Of a stretch of 64,000 bases of DNA, positions 1 to 8,690 are shown piece after piece. Within the stretch, counting starts at the first letter, position 1; the number at the start of each line of letters is the position of its first letter. Where the stretch lies: contig NZ_JQNN01000001.1 in NCBI RefSeq assembly GCF_000745265.1, positions 248,001 through 312,000 of the forward strand, in the 5' to 3' direction. A program made the translations under genes and the position numbers. Source of the stretch: Massilia sp. 9096. GTDB taxonomy: Bacteria > Pseudomonadota > Gammaproteobacteria > Burkholderiales > Burkholderiaceae_D. Under the pieces are notes generated by a model. The model did not search any database. It was not told where the DNA came from and worked only from the letters and a program-made list of their open reading frames with translations.

Positions 1-1
1 G

Positions 2-70
2 CTCGAGAAGCTGCTGCCGCACGCGGCCGTCATGAATTTCCGCGGGGTGCGCTACCGTGTCGCGTACTGA
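2..70 (+). CDS. C-terminal end of an unidentified protein (5' partial)
   Basis: An open frame runs in from the window edge and stops with TGA at 68-70, giving a 22-residue tail that ends [10 protein letters not shown]. It lies 35 bases upstream of mobB on the same strand, so the two may share a transcript, possibly with other molybdenum-cofactor genes. The fragment is too short for me to identify the family. Confidence 0.5.
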   Translation, partial: LEKLLPHAAVMNFRGVRYRVAY

Positions 71-105
71 ATCGCCGCTTACTGAAGAATATTGAAGAAT
101 CGAAG

Positions 106-648
106 ATGGAAGTTGCAGAAGTTGCAGGCGTTATAAAAACGCCCGTGCTGGGGGTGATCGGCTGGTCGGGCAGCGGCAAGACCACGCTGCTGGAATACCT
201 GGTGGCCCAGCTGGCCGGGCGGGGCGTGCGCGTCAACGTCGTCAAGCACAGCCACCACGACATCGTGCTGGAGCCGCCGCACAAGGACAGCGCGCGCCTG
301 CGTACGGCCGGCGCGGCCGAGGTGATGATCGCCTCGCCGTACCGCATCGCCATCATGCGCGAGCTGCGCGGCAACGAGGAGCCGCCGCTGGCCGAACTGC
401 TCGAGCGCCTCGCGCCGGCCGACCTGACCCTGGTCGAAGGCTACAAATGGGAGCCCCTGCCCAAGCTGGAAGTGTTCCGGCCGGAAGTCGGCAAGGCGCC
501 GGTGTACCCGGACGATCCGCACATCGCCGCGGTGGCGTCGAACGCGCCGCGGCCGGCGCAGCTGGCGGCGCACGTGGCCTGGCTCGATCTCGACGACCCG
601 GAAGCCGTGCTGCGCTGGGTCATGGGACGGATCGCATCAATCGCCTAA
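106..648 (+). CDS. mobB: MobB, molybdopterin-guanine dinucleotide biosynthesis adaptor
   Basis: A 180-residue P-loop GTPase of the MobB family. It opens with a beta strand and Walker A motif (GWSGSGKTT, about residues 18-26). The conserved NVVKHSHHD stretch near residue 45 and the [17 protein letters not shown] block near residues 107-123 are family hallmarks. MobB proteins are cytoplasmic GTP-binding partners of MobA in converting molybdopterin to the guanine dinucleotide cofactor used by DMSO-reductase-type enzymes. The length is normal for the family. The first ATG at 106 is used; no strong Shine-Dalgarno sequence is visible, so an alternative start is possible. The gene follows the window-edge gene by 35 bases and precedes the YjfB-like gene by 53 bases. 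Confidence 0.93.
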   Translation: MEVAEVAGVIKTPVLGVIGWSGSGKTTLLEYLVAQLAGRGVRVNVVKHSHHDIVLEPPHKDSARLRTAGAAEVMIASPYRIAIMRELRGNEEPPLAELLERLAPADLTLVEGYKWEPLPKLEVFRPEVGKAPVYPDDPHIAAVASNAPRPAQLAAHVAWLDLDDPEAVLRWVMGRIASIA

Positions 649-701
649 AGTTCGCGCGGGTATTGACGTTAACGGTGGATCACCCCCAACAGGAGAGCAG
701 C

Positions 702-902
702 ATGGACGTCACCGGTATCGCCAAACTCGCCACCAGCATCGCCGACACCGGCTTGCGCCAGGATGTCAGCATGACGATGCTCAAGAAAGCCCAGGACATC
801 CAGTCCACCACCGCAACCCAGCTGCTGGCCGCGCTGCCGCCGGTGACGCCGGCGCAGAACCTGCCGCCGCACCTGGGCAACCACATTAATACGACTGCCT
901 GA
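702..902 (+). CDS. YjfB-like putative motility protein
   Basis: A 66-residue protein starting [20 protein letters not shown], preceded by a good ribosome site (AGGAGAGCAGC then ATG). The pattern of a short helical N-terminus followed by [12 protein letters not shown] and a Pro/Asn-rich tail matches the small YjfB family (pfam 'putative motility protein'), often found in flagellated Proteobacteria. Its exact function is unknown. fliT also lies outside a flagellar operon in this window, which suggests a flagellated host with dispersed motility genes. Family assignment is from recalled motif shape. Confidence 0.75.
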   Translation: MDVTGIAKLATSIADTGLRQDVSMTMLKKAQDIQSTTATQLLAALPPVTPAQNLPPHLGNHINTTA

Positions 903-1251
903 GCCCGACCGCCCGGACACCGGCGCCCGAGCGATCCGCAAAAAAATTCGCGGCCGCTGTCAACAGGCGCTCCCGTCGACGCGTTATCGCACCACGTACC
1001 CGGCGCACCGGGGCAGGCCACATAATCGGAATCGCAAGGAAACAGCGCGCTTCGTTGCGATTCCAGCCGCTCCAGCCCTGCCATATCGCTGTCGCGCATG
1101 CGCGCGCAGTCCACAAGGCCGCCCCTCGCCGGTGTACGAACCCCGCCCGCCGGGCGGACCGATCCGAAGCGGCTCCCCCCGCACCGATTCCACACCGATG
1201 TTAGTATTGCGGGCGCGCATGCCTACGTGCAGCTCATCAACAGGAGAAACC
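903..1251. other. Intergenic stretch before the bufferin operon
   Basis: About 350 bases without a convincing gene. It contains a GC-only palindrome (CCGCCCGCCGGGCGG, near 1145-1159) without a T-tract. The end of the stretch carries the leader of the bufferin precursor with a clear ribosome site, AGGAGAAACC, just before the ATG at 1252. The operon promoter must lie here, but I cannot pick out a confident -35/-10 pair. Confidence 0.4.
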
Positions 1252-1575
1252 ATGAATAAACGTCACGCACTGATCGCCGCCGCACTCGCGAGCGTGTGCG
1301 CGGCCAACGCTTCGGCCGGCGGCCAGATGGATACGCAGGGCAAGAGCGACCAGGACAAATGCTATGGCATCGCCAAGGCCGGCCAGAACGATTGCGGCAC
1401 CGCCGTGCATGGCTGCGCCGGCATGGCCGCGACCGACAGCGACCCGGGCGAATGGAAATACGTGCCGAAGGGCACATGCGACAAGGTCGGTGGCAAGCTC
1501 AATCCTCCCCAGCAGCAGGACAAGCCGGCAGCGCAGACCGCGCCGGGTGCGCAGGTCGAGTCCCAGGGCCGCTGA
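1252..1575 (+). CDS. bufA: Bufferin precursor peptide (DUF2282, BufA1-type)
   Basis: A 107-residue exported precursor. The first 22 residues form a signal peptide ([20 protein letters not shown] then SA). The mature part has the DUF2282 core with four cysteines (C37, C48, C55, C76) in the contexts [18 protein letters not shown] and [12 protein letters not shown], followed by a Gln/Pro/Ala-rich tail. DUF2282 proteins have been redefined as bufferins, periplasmic copper-binding RiPPs in which core cysteines are modified by an MNIO enzyme. The next gene, 42 bases downstream on the same strand, encodes that enzyme and its partner, so this is a complete minimal bufferin operon. The start is fixed by the signal peptide and AGGAGA at 1242. 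Metal specificity is inferred from the family. Confidence 0.9.
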   Translation: MNKRHALIAAALASVCAANASAGGQMDTQGKSDQDKCYGIAKAGQNDCGTAVHGCAGMAATDSDPGEWKYVPKGTCDKVGGKLNPPQQQDKPAAQTAPGAQVESQGR

Positions 1576-1617
1576 ACCGCTGAGCCGCTTCATCCCCGGA
1601 CATACGGCAGGCAACCC

Positions 1618-3423
1618 ATGACCATGCCCGAGACCCGGGCCACGGGCGGCATCGACACCGGCAACGCCATCGGCATCGGCATCGGCATCGGCCTGCGCGC
1701 CCCGCACTACCGTGCCTTTCTCGAGCGCCGGCCCAAGGTCGGCTGGATCGAAGTCCACAGCGAAAACTACCTGGCGCGCGCCGGCTGGGACTGGCACGTG
1801 CTGCGCACGCTGCGGCGCGACTATCCGGTCAGCCTGCACGGCGTCGGCCTGGGGCTGGGCTCGGCGCACGGCTTTTCCGACGACCACCTCGCGCGCGTGC
1901 GCGCCCTGGTGCGTGCGATCGAGCCCGCCCTGGTGTCGGAACACCTGAGCTGGGGCGCGTTGCGCGACCGCCAGCTGAACGATCTGCTGCCCATGCAGCT
2001 GGACCGCGCCGCGCTCGGCCTGGTGGCGGCGCGCATCGGGCGCGTGCAGGACGCGCTCGGCCGGCGCATCCTGATCGAGAACGTCTCGGCCTACCTGCGC
2101 TTTCGCGGCGACGCGATGAGCGAGGCCGAGTTCCTGGCCGAACTGGTGCGCTCCACCGGCTGCGGCGTGCTGCTGGACGTGAACAACCTGTACGTGAACG
2201 CGGTCAACCATGGCGAGGATGCGCAGGCCGCGCTGCGCACGCTGGCGGCGCTGCCGCCCGGCAGCGTGGGCGAAATCCACCTGGGCGGCCACCTGGACGA
2301 CGACGGCCTGTTGATCGACCACCATGGCGACCGCGTCGCCGCGCCGGTGTGGGACCTGTACCGCACCGCCCTCGAACTGCTCGGCCCGACGCCGGCGCTG
2401 ATCGAGTGGGACAGCGCGCTGCCGCCGCTGGCCGTGTTGCTCGAGGAAGCGGCCGCGGCGCGCGCGATCGAGGCGCAGGTGCGGGGCGGGGCGGCGGCCG
2501 GGGTGGGCATCGTGGCGGTCCATGCACAAGAAGGCGGGCCGGCGCAGCGTGCCGGGCAGGCGGCGCCCGCGCCCGCGCCGGCGGCGCGATCCGGTATCGC
2601 CGGGCCTAGCCGGGAACACGCCATGCACGCCGCGCCCGCATCGGCGCATGATCACGAGCACGTCGCCCGCTGGCAAGCCGCCTTCGGCGCGGCGCTGTTC
2701 GACGCCGGCGCGTCTGCAGCCCTGGCGCCGCTCTTGAAAGGTAGGCCGTCGCGCCTGGCGATCTATCGCGGCAATCTCGGCGCCCACTGGAGCCGCGCGC
2801 TGACGGCCAGCTACCCGGTGCTGCGCCAGCTGGTCGGCGACGATTTTTTCGAAGCCCTCGCGCGCGCGTACGGACGCGCACACCCGTCGCTGGACCCCGA
2901 CCTGAACCGTTTCGGCGCTGCGCTGCCGGCCTTTCTGGACAGCTTCGCGCCGGCCGCCGCGCTGCCGTACGCGCCGGACCTGGCGCGCCTCGAATGGCTG
3001 GTGCACGAAGCCGGCTATACCCCGGATGCCGACGCCGACCCCGGCATCGATCCCTCTGCCGTCTTGCAGACGCTCACGCCCGAGGCTTTCGAAGCGGCGC
3101 GCGCGGGCCTGCATCCGGCGCTGCGCCTGCATGCCTCGCGCTGGGATACGCCGGCCCTGTGGCTGGCGCACCAGGAGCCGGATGGCGCGTTCCCGGCGGC
3201 GGTCGACGCGCCCGGCCACGCGCGCGTGCTGCGCGCGCACTGGCAGAGCGAGGTCAAGCCGATCGATGCGGCCGAACACGCGGCGCTGGCATGCCTGGCT
3301 GCAGGCGGCACCTTCGGCGCCGCGTTCGACGCGGCCTTTGCGCTGGACGAGGCGTTCGACGTCGGCGCACGCCTGCGCGACTGGCTGGGGGCGCGGGTCG
3401 TGATCGAGGTCAGTGCGGGGTGA
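1618..3423 (+). CDS. bufB: Fused bufferin-maturation protein: MNIO (DUF692, BufB) + DUF2063 partner (BufC)
   Basis: 601 residues with two domains normally encoded by separate adjacent genes. Residues ~15-285 are a DUF692 multinuclear non-haem iron oxidase: [76 protein letters not shown] and ALIEWDS supply the His/Glu/Asp/Asn metal ligands. An Ala/Gly/Pro-rich linker (~286-345) follows. Residues ~347-600 match the DUF2063 (BufC/HvfC-type) partner: [38 protein letters not shown]. MNIOs modify cysteines of RiPP precursors; the partner is thought to recruit the precursor. A fourfold GGCATC repeat (1667-1690) encodes the early Ile-Gly run. An internal ATG at 2623 could give a separate partner domain but lacks an obvious ribosome site. 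Confidence 0.9.
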   Translation: MTMPETRATGGIDTGNAIGIGIGIGLRAPHYRAFLERRPKVGWIEVHSENYLARAGWDWHVLRTLRRDYPVSLHGVGLGLGSAHGFSDDHLARVRALVRAIEPALVSEHLSWGALRDRQLNDLLPMQLDRAALGLVAARIGRVQDALGRRILIENVSAYLRFRGDAMSEAEFLAELVRSTGCGVLLDVNNLYVNAVNHGEDAQAALRTLAALPPGSVGEIHLGGHLDDDGLLIDHHGDRVAAPVWDLYRTALELLGPTPALIEWDSALPPLAVLLEEAAAARAIEAQVRGGAAAGVGIVAVHAQEGGPAQRAGQAAPAPAPAARSGIAGPSREHAMHAAPASAHDHEHVARWQAAFGAALFDAGASAALAPLLKGRPSRLAIYRGNLGAHWSRALTASYPVLRQLVGDDFFEALARAYGRAHPSLDPDLNRFGAALPAFLDSFAPAAALPYAPDLARLEWLVHEAGYTPDADADPGIDPSAVLQTLTPEAFEAARAGLHPALRLHASRWDTPALWLAHQEPDGAFPAAVDAPGHARVLRAHWQSEVKPIDAAEHAALACLAAGGTFGAAFDAAFALDEAFDVGARLRDWLGARVVIEVSAG

Positions 3424-3511
3424 TGGCAGGGCAGGGCGCCCGGCCTCGGCGACAACCGGGGTAACACTGCGCGGCGCGGCGCAGCGCAGCGCCATGCGGC
3501 GCGCCCCGCGC

Positions 3512-3802
3512 TCAGTGATAGCGGAAGGCGCGCAGGATGCGGGCTTCGCCGCTGTCGTCGTGATGCAGTTCGTTGGCGGCGCGCGTCGCTTCCATCATGC
3601 GCGACAGCTGTTCCTCCTCGAAGCGCGCCAGTTCCTCGTTGGCGGTATTGAGCGCCGTGGCCAGCTTGGCCCGGGCGTTCTGGTACACGACGCCGGTGTA
3701 GTGGTCGGTGTTCTTCAGCAGTTCTTCCGCGTTTTCGATGACGAGACGCAGATCGCCGATCAGCCTTTGCTGCGTCATGGAGCTGTGGTCTGGGGTTTCC
3801 AT
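3512..3802 (-). CDS. DUF883/ElaB-like soluble protein
   Basis: A 96-residue, highly helical, charged protein starting METPDHSSMTQQRL. The core RLIGDLRLVIENAEELLKNT resembles the N-terminal helix of ElaB/YqjD/DUF883 ribosome- or membrane-associated stress proteins, but the C-terminal glycine-rich membrane helix of that family is absent. The ATG at 3802 is chosen because AAGGTGAGG lies just upstream; a GTG nine bases earlier overlaps that site and is unlikely. It is convergent with the bufferin operon. Function unknown. Confidence 0.7.
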   Translation of the reverse strand: METPDHSSMTQQRLIGDLRLVIENAEELLKNTDHYTGVVYQNARAKLATALNTANEELARFEEEQLSRMMEATRAANELHHDDSGEARILRAFRYH

Positions 3803-3970
3803 CTTCCTCACCTTAAGCCGTATGTTACGTCTTCAATATAGAGAAGGAGGACTGCCCAAGTTTGTCAGTGCGCAAACCTGATCCCTAGGGTTGGGAACGG
3901 CTAACGCAGTGCGCCTGCAGGGTTCGCCACATGCACCCCGAGTACGCCGCATTGCAGCATCAGTGCAGTA

Positions 3971-4183
3971 TCAGCGCACCGTGATCTTCACGTCGCCCAG
4001 CGTCACCACCTGGCCGGCGCGGATCTTGGCAGTCTTGCGCAGTTCCTTCTTGCCGTCGACTGACACCGCACCGCTGGCAACGACGTGCTTGCCGGCGCCG
4101 CCGCTGTCGACCACGCCGACGAGCTTGAGCAGCTGGTTGAGTTCGATGAACTCCGATGTCAAATCGAAAATTGTTGTTTGCAT
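3971..4183 (-). CDS. S4-domain RNA-binding protein (YbcJ-like)
   Basis: A 70-residue protein consisting of one S4 RNA-binding fold: ELNQLLKLVGVVDSGGAGK, VVASGAVSVDGK and IRAGQVVTLGDVKITV are the standard S4 elements. Single-domain S4 proteins of this type (E. coli YbcJ) are small RNA or ribosome-associated proteins. The start at 4183 (MQTTIFDL) is preferred over a TTG 15 bases upstream because GAGG is spaced correctly before the ATG. It lies downstream of fumC on the same strand, but the terminator at 4240-4283 separates them. Confidence 0.85.
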   Translation of the reverse strand: MQTTIFDLTSEFIELNQLLKLVGVVDSGGAGKHVVASGAVSVDGKKELRKTAKIRAGQVVTLGDVKITVR

Positions 4184-4239
4184 TTTATCCTCGGTCAAAA
4201 ATAGGTGCCGTACTGTTGGGTTTGCTTGTGCGGCGCCGT

Positions 4240-4283
4240 AAAAACAGTCGTCCCGGCGCAGGCAGTGCCTGGGCCGGGACGAC
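4240..4283 (-). terminator. Rho-independent terminator after fumC
   Basis: On the minus strand an 11-base perfect stem (GTCGTCCCGGC / GCCGGGACGAC, 4247-4257 with 4273-4283) is followed by TGTTTTTA. It lies 48 bases past the fumC stop, so it should end the fumC transcript. Confidence 0.85.
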
Positions 4284-4330
4284 GTATCAAGCGCTGACGG
4301 TCAGCTCGGGTCAGCTCGGCTCGGCTCGGC

Positions 4331-5725
4331 TCAAGCCGGGCTCGGCCGCGTCATCTCGATCGGCACGATCCACTGGTCGAACTGCGCCTCGTCGAGGAAG
4401 CCCGACTGCAGCGCCGCCTGGCGCAGCGTCAGTCCCTCGTGCTGGGCCGTCTTGGCGATCTGCGCGGCGCGATCATACCCGATATGCGGGGCCAGTGCGG
4501 TCACCAGCATCAGCGACTGCTCCATCAGTTCGCCGATGCGCTTGCGGTTCGGCTCGATGCCCTGGGCGCAGTGCTCGTCGAACGAGCGCATGCCGTCGGC
4601 CAGCAGGCGCGCGCTCTGCAGGAAGTTATGGGCGATCATCGGCTTGAACACGTTCAGCTCGAAGTTGCCCATCGAGCCGCCGACGCTCAGGGCGACGTCG
4701 TTGCCCAGCACCTGGCAGCACAGCATCGTCATCGCCTCGCACTGGGTCGGGTTGACCTTGCCCGGCATGATCGAGCTGCCCGGCTCGTTTTCCGGGATCG
4801 TGATCTCGCCCAGGCCCGAGCGCGGCCCGGACGCCATCCAGCGCACGTCGTTGGCGATCTTCATCAGCGCCGTGGCCAGCGTCTTGAAGGCGCCGTGGGC
4901 GGCGACCATGGCGTCGTGGCCGGCCAGCGCCATGAACTTGTTGGGGGCGGACTTGAACTGCAACCCGGTGCGCGAGGAGATCTCGGCGGCGATGCGGTTG
5001 GCGAACTCGGGATGCGCGTTCAGACCGGTGCCGACCGCGGTGCCGCCGGCGGCCAGCAGCAGCAGGCCCGGCAGCGCCGACTTGATCGCGTGCTCGGAAA
5101 ATTCCAGCTGGGCGACGTAGCCGGAGAATTCCTGGCCGAGCGTCAGCGGGGTGGCGTCCTGCAGGTGGGTGCGGCCGATCTTGACGATGTCGGCGAAGTC
5201 GCGCGACTTGACCTCGAGCGTGCCGCGCAGCCTGGCCAGCGCCGGCAGCACTTCTTTTGCCGTGGCGATGGCGGCGGCCACGTGCATCGCGGTCGGGAAC
5301 ATGTCGTTGGACGACTGGCCCATGTTGACGTGGTCGTTCGGGTGCAGCAGGCGCGCTTCGCCGCGTTCGCCGCCCAGCAGTTCGGAGGCGCGGTTGGCCA
5401 GCACCTCGTTCATGTTCATGTTGCTCTGGGTGCCCGAGCCGGTCTGCCAGACCGACAGCGGGAATTCGGCCGGGTGGCGGCCTGCCAGGACCTCGTCGGC
5501 GGCCTCGATGATGGCGTTGGCCTTGTCCGCCGGGAGCTTGCCGAGCGAACGGTTGACCGCGGCGGCGGCGCGCTTGACCTGGGCCAGCGCGGCGACCAGC
5601 TCGGGCGCCATCTTCTCGGTCGAGATGTGGAAGTGGTGCAGCGAGCGCTGGGTCTGGGCGCCCCACAATTGGCCGGCCGGCACCTCGATCGGGCCGAAAC
5701 TGTCCTTCTCAATCCTGTTTTCCAT
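4331..5725 (-). CDS. fumC: Class II fumarate hydratase FumC
   Basis: 464 residues, full length for FumC. It catalyses reversible hydration of fumarate to L-malate in the TCA cycle as a cytoplasmic, iron-independent homotetramer. Diagnostic blocks: [20 protein letters not shown] at the N-terminus, [14 protein letters not shown] (~95-108), [19 protein letters not shown] (~130-148), [16 protein letters not shown] (~185-200) and the fumarase/aspartase signature [11 protein letters not shown] (~317-327). Class II fumarases are oxygen- and superoxide-stable. It is transcribed alone and is divergent from the FimV-like gene. A CTCGG/TCAGCTCGG simple repeat (about 4300-4345) covers the extreme 3' end. 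Confidence 0.97.
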   Translation of the reverse strand: MENRIEKDSFGPIEVPAGQLWGAQTQRSLHHFHISTEKMAPELVAALAQVKRAAAAVNRSLGKLPADKANAIIEAADEVLAGRHPAEFPLSVWQTGSGTQSNMNMNEVLANRASELLGGERGEARLLHPNDHVNMGQSSNDMFPTAMHVAAAIATAKEVLPALARLRGTLEVKSRDFADIVKIGRTHLQDATPLTLGQEFSGYVAQLEFSEHAIKSALPGLLLLAAGGTAVGTGLNAHPEFANRIAAEISSRTGLQFKSAPNKFMALAGHDAMVAAHGAFKTLATALMKIANDVRWMASGPRSGLGEITIPENEPGSSIMPGKVNPTQCEAMTMLCCQVLGNDVALSVGGSMGNFELNVFKPMIAHNFLQSARLLADGMRSFDEHCAQGIEPNRKRIGELMEQSLMLVTALAPHIGYDRAAQIAKTAQHEGLTLRQAALQSGFLDEAQFDQWIVPIEMTRPSPA

Positions 5726-5834
5726 ACAAGGTCCTGTGGTGTCGATAGGTTGGGTCGATAAGTTGGTGGCGCGTGCGCTAAAGAGTGTACCGCAATGGCC
5801 GTTAACGACGCTGAGGCTTCGAATTCACCTATTT

Positions 5835-7265
5835 ATGCAGCGCCGCATCCCTTACTTTCTCATCCTGCCGATCGCCATCGCCGCCGCCGGCGTTTCCTGG
5901 GCTACCGCCGCCGGTGCGGCCGAGCTGGGCGACGCCAGGGTGTCGTCGCACATCGGCCAGCAGCTGGTCGCCGACATCGAGCTGACCATGCTCGAGGATG
6001 CGCACGCGCCGGTCCAGGTGCGCCTGGCCGATCCCGAGGTCTACAGCGGCGCCGGGATCGCGCTGCCGCCGGCGCTGTCGACCTTGTCCCTGTCGGTGAT
6101 GCGGCGCGACGGCCGCCAGTTCCTGCATGCGACCACGCTGCGCCCGGTCGACGCCGACCACCTGCACCTCTACCTCGAATTGCTCGACCACGGCCAGCGT
6201 GTGGTGCGGCTGGCGACGCTGTGGCTGACGCCGGATCCGCGTCCGGCGCCCGCGTCCGTGTCTGCGTCCGTACCTGCGCCCGTACCTGCGCCGGTCGCGG
6301 CCCCGGCGGCCGCGATCGCGCCTGCGGCGGCGTTCGCCCAGGCGGGCGGGCCTGCGCACGTGTTCACGCCCGCGCACGCGCGCGGGACAGGGGCGGCGAC
6401 GCCGGCCGCGCCATCCGCGCCGGAGGTCGCGCCGGCGCGGCGTTCGCGTCCCAGCGAAGCGCCGGCAGCCGACGCCGGCCCGGCATCGGCACGCGCATCC
6501 GAGCCTGCACCGGTGCGGGCGCCGCATGCGCCGCTCGCCTTGCCGCTGCCGCTGCCAGCGCCGGCGCCGCTGCACAGCGCCGTGCCGGCCGCCTGCGCGC
6601 CGCAGGATGGCGGCGCCCAGTCGTGCGCCGCTCTGGGCGCCAGGAATGCCGAGCTGCGCACTCGCATCGGCCATTTGGAAGAGCGGGTGAAAGGCTTGCA
6701 GGCGCGCCTGGGCGTGACGCCAGGCGTGGACGGCCCCAAGCCGGCAGGTGCAGGTGCAACCCCAGCGGCAGCGGCAACGGTAGGACACCTGGCCCCCACG
6801 CCGATACCGGCGCCGGCGCCGCACGGCCCCGTCAAGCCGGACACGACCGCCACTCCGCCCGCCGAAGCCAAGCGCGAACCGAAGCCCGAGCCGAAGCCCG
6901 AGCCCCAGCCCGAACCGAAGTCCGAACCCAAGCCCGAGGCCAAGCCGGCTGCGCCGCCCGGTCCCAAGCCGATCTCCTCGATCAAGCCGCTGGTCCCGCA
7001 CAAGCCCAGGACCGCGCCGGCCGACGACGACCTGCCGCTCGGCGCGATCGGCGCCGGGCTGGCGCTGCTGGCGCTGGCCGGCGCCGGCGTCGCGCTATTG
7101 AAGAAAGCGCGCGCCAAGCGCGCGCGCAATGTCGACATCCCGGGCGAGCCGGGCCTGCTGGACAAGCTGCGCCGGCGCTTGCGCAAGGGCGCCGGTGCTC
7201 AGCCGGCACCCGCCGCCAGGGCTGAACCGGCGGACGCGGCGGTCGTCGAGCCGAGCCTGGAATAA
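5835..7265 (+). CDS. FimV-like peptidoglycan/pilus-assembly protein
   Basis: 476 residues. An N-terminal signal or anchor (residues 1-27, ending ATAAGAAEL) is followed by the FimV N-terminal domain: LGDARVSSHIGQQLVADIEL, PVQVRLADPEVYSGAGI and LSVMRRDGRQFLHATTLRP. A long Ala/Pro low-complexity linker contains a short helical, probably coiled-coil stretch (ARNAELRTRIGHLEERVKGL, ~272-291). PEPKPEP-type repeats (about 6868-6945) lead to a transmembrane helix near residue 400 (LGAIGAGLALLALAGAGVAL) and a basic cytoplasmic tail. FimV/HubP proteins organise type IV pili and polar complexes. This one is short and lacks the long cytoplasmic TPR domain, so it is a FimV-like paralogue. The first ATG followed by a signal sequence sets the start. 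Confidence 0.82.
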   Translation: MQRRIPYFLILPIAIAAAGVSWATAAGAAELGDARVSSHIGQQLVADIELTMLEDAHAPVQVRLADPEVYSGAGIALPPALSTLSLSVMRRDGRQFLHATTLRPVDADHLHLYLELLDHGQRVVRLATLWLTPDPRPAPASVSASVPAPVPAPVAAPAAAIAPAAAFAQAGGPAHVFTPAHARGTGAATPAAPSAPEVAPARRSRPSEAPAADAGPASARASEPAPVRAPHAPLALPLPLPAPAPLHSAVPAACAPQDGGAQSCAALGARNAELRTRIGHLEERVKGLQARLGVTPGVDGPKPAGAGATPAAAATVGHLAPTPIPAPAPHGPVKPDTTATPPAEAKREPKPEPKPEPQPEPKSEPKPEAKPAAPPGPKPISSIKPLVPHKPRTAPADDDLPLGAIGAGLALLALAGAGVALLKKARAKRARNVDIPGEPGLLDKLRRRLRKGAGAQPAPAARAEPADAAVVEPSLE

Positions 7266-7300
7266 GTTGCGCCGATGACAAAAATAATCCCGATAAACAC

Positions 7301-7331
7301 TTGTCAACGACGAATCATTCTGGGTTATACT
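7301..7331 (+). promoter_or_regulatory. Sigma-70-type promoter for the candidate RNA
   Basis: TTGTCA (7301-7306) and TTATAC/TATACT (7325-7331) with 18-19 bases between them form the best promoter-like sequence in this intergenic region. Predicted transcription start is about 7337, at the first base of the structured segment. Confidence 0.55.
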
Positions 7332-7335
7332 CATC

Positions 7336-7575
7336 CGCATGTGATCGAAAAAATCACGAAAAACGGGTCAGGATCCGGCGCAGCCACCACCGATGGCGTG
7401 GCGCGGACACCGGATGACCGCTGAATAAGCGCCTGTCCCCGGAAGCGGTCCGCTTGCCTGCCATGTGCATGCGGACGCCGGATGCAACCGGCAAGAGGCG
7501 ACGCCAGGGGATGCCTGGTGATCGCTCTCCCCATTCCAAAAAGCCCGCACAGACGATCGTCGTGCGGGCTTTTCC
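7336..7575 (+). ncRNA. Candidate structured small RNA, ~240 nt, family unrecognised
   Basis: Between the FimV-like gene and the HxlR regulator lies a segment with its own promoter and a strong terminator but no credible ORF. It folds on inspection into consecutive hairpins: GTGAT/ATCAC (7341-7357); a long arm with GGTC/GACC, ATCCGG/CCGGAT and GCCAC/GTGGC around 7366-7419; GTCCGC/GCGGAC (7448-7476); GCCGG/CCGGC (7477-7492); and CCAGG/CCTGG (7504-7518). The number of nested complementary arms is far above chance. It does not show the signature cores of 6S, SRP, tmRNA or RNase P RNA. It could be a trans-acting sRNA or a leader of the HxlR gene, but the terminator favours an independent RNA. Confidence 0.55.
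7540..7574 (+). terminator. Strong intrinsic terminator of the candidate RNA (bidirectional)
   Basis: AGCCCGCAC (7542-7550) pairs with GTGCGGGCT (7562-7570), and the loop is itself a palindrome (GACGATCGTC). TTTT follows on the plus strand, and AAAAA precedes it, so it can also work on the minus strand. Confidence 0.88.
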
Positions 7576-7655
7576 ATTTGTCCCCATGTGTGTTGCCCTT
7601 ATGGTCGAGTTGTCGTTACCATGAGGGTCGGCTATCGATCGACGAAGGAGGGGAC

Positions 7656-8147
7656 ATGAGCGACACGCCATTCGGACGCTTGCAGCGCGCCGAGCCGGGA
7701 AACGAGCAGCGGGCCGAGACCCTGGACGACGCACGGGGCAGCGCCGGCGCCGAGGTCCGCGCTGACGTCCGCGCTGACGTCCGGCCCGAAACCCGCGGCG
7801 ACATCTTTTCCGAGCACTGCCCCTCGCGCGACGTGCTGCGCCACGTGACCGGCCGTTGGGGCGTATTGCTGCTGGCGGCCCTGATGGACGGCGCGCAGCG
7901 CTTCGGCGAGCTGCGGCGCCGGGTCGGCGGGATCAGCGAAAAGATGCTGGCCCAGACCCTGGTCTGGCTGGAGCAGGATGGCTTCGTGCAGCGCATCGTG
8001 CATGCGGCGGCGCCGCCGCGCGTCGAATACCGTCTGACGCCGCTGGGCGAGGAAATCGGCCGCCGCGCGCGGGCGCTGGCCGACTGGATCGAAGGGAATC
8101 TGTCCGCGATCCAGGCCGCGCAGCGCGAGGTCGCGGCCAAGGGATAG
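7656..8147 (+). CDS. HxlR-family winged-helix transcriptional regulator
   Basis: 163 residues. Residues ~50-145 are an HxlR/MarR-like winged helix: CPSRDVLRHVTGRWGVLLLA, FGELRRRVGGISEKMLAQTL (recognition helix region), LEQDGFVQRIV and VEYRLTPLGEEI. Family members are small DNA-binding repressors or activators, often sensing electrophiles or redox state through the N-terminal Cys (here CPSRD). The N-terminal ~48 residues are a disordered extension with a tandem 12-base repeat (GTCCGCGCTGAC, near 7757-7780) encoding RADVRADVR. The start is set by AAGGAGGGG directly upstream. No divergent target gene adjoins it, so the regulon is unknown. Confidence 0.9.
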   Translation: MSDTPFGRLQRAEPGNEQRAETLDDARGSAGAEVRADVRADVRPETRGDIFSEHCPSRDVLRHVTGRWGVLLLAALMDGAQRFGELRRRVGGISEKMLAQTLVWLEQDGFVQRIVHAAAPPRVEYRLTPLGEEIGRRARALADWIEGNLSAIQAAQREVAAKG

Positions 8148-8228
8148 ACGCGGGCATGAAAAAACCCGCTTCGACTTGCGTGGAAGAGGGCTGGTCGGGG
8201 CGCCGGCGCAGGCCGGCTGGCGCAAGCT

Positions 8229-8510
8229 TCAGTGCGCGGCCATCGCGCGATCGAGCTGGCCATGCCACGGCTCGGTGATCTCGCGCACGGCGCGGTCGTT
8301 GGCCATCATTTCCTTGAGCAGGTCGATCTTGCGCTTGCGCTGGGCGCCTTCCAGGGCCGGGACGCCGGCGCGGGCGCCTGCGGCCTGCAGCGCGCACTGG
8401 GTTTCCAGCTGGGCCAGGCGGTTGAAGTCCCCGTCGTGTGCGGCAAGCGCCATGCGGCCGCTCAGGGCAGCGATATTTTCATACATATCAAGGACTTCGT
8501 TGGACGTCAT
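8229..8510 (-). CDS. fliT: FliT flagellar export chaperone
   Basis: 93 residues, the usual size for betaproteobacterial FliT. It is all-helical: EVLDMYENIAALSGRMALAA, the LAQLETQCALQ middle helix and the conserved C-terminal block MMANDRAVREITEPWHGQLD. FliT binds the filament-cap protein FliD and keeps it export-competent at the flagellar type III gate. In E. coli and Salmonella it also restrains FlhDC. Here it sits alone, convergent with HxlR and divergent from the M13 peptidase, rather than in a fliDST operon. Confidence 0.85.
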   Translation of the reverse strand: MTSNEVLDMYENIAALSGRMALAAHDGDFNRLAQLETQCALQAAGARAGVPALEGAQRKRKIDLLKEMMANDRAVREITEPWHGQLDRAMAAH

Positions 8511-8690
8511 GTTCGCACCGGGAGTGAAGATTTACGGCCGGATTACCGGGTATCTAAGCACTTAACGGCTGGGCTTTCGGGAACTTTAGGGTTTTCTGAA
8601 AATATTTTGAAGTTTTTTCGCGAGCGCCAGTCTGGACATTCGTACAATATCGGGATTCTTATAACGCGACTTATGACTGAAGGGACATCA

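Noticed and set aside
1237..3495. 752-codon minus-strand open frame opposite the bufferin operon
   Set aside because: Antisense shadow produced by high-GC codon bias; Arg/Gln-rich sequence with no motif, while the plus strand carries recognisable DUF2282, DUF692 and DUF2063 proteins.
4439..5761. 440-codon plus-strand frame opposite fumC
   Set aside because: Its sequence is His/Gln/Arg-rich low complexity, typical of antisense frames in high-GC genes; fumC on the other strand is unambiguous.
7336..7575. Identity of the structured RNA as 6S, SRP or tmRNA
   Set aside because: The GGTCAGGATCCGG segment superficially recalls the SRP RNA core, but the GGAAGCAGCC part is absent; the 6S and tmRNA end sequences are also absent.
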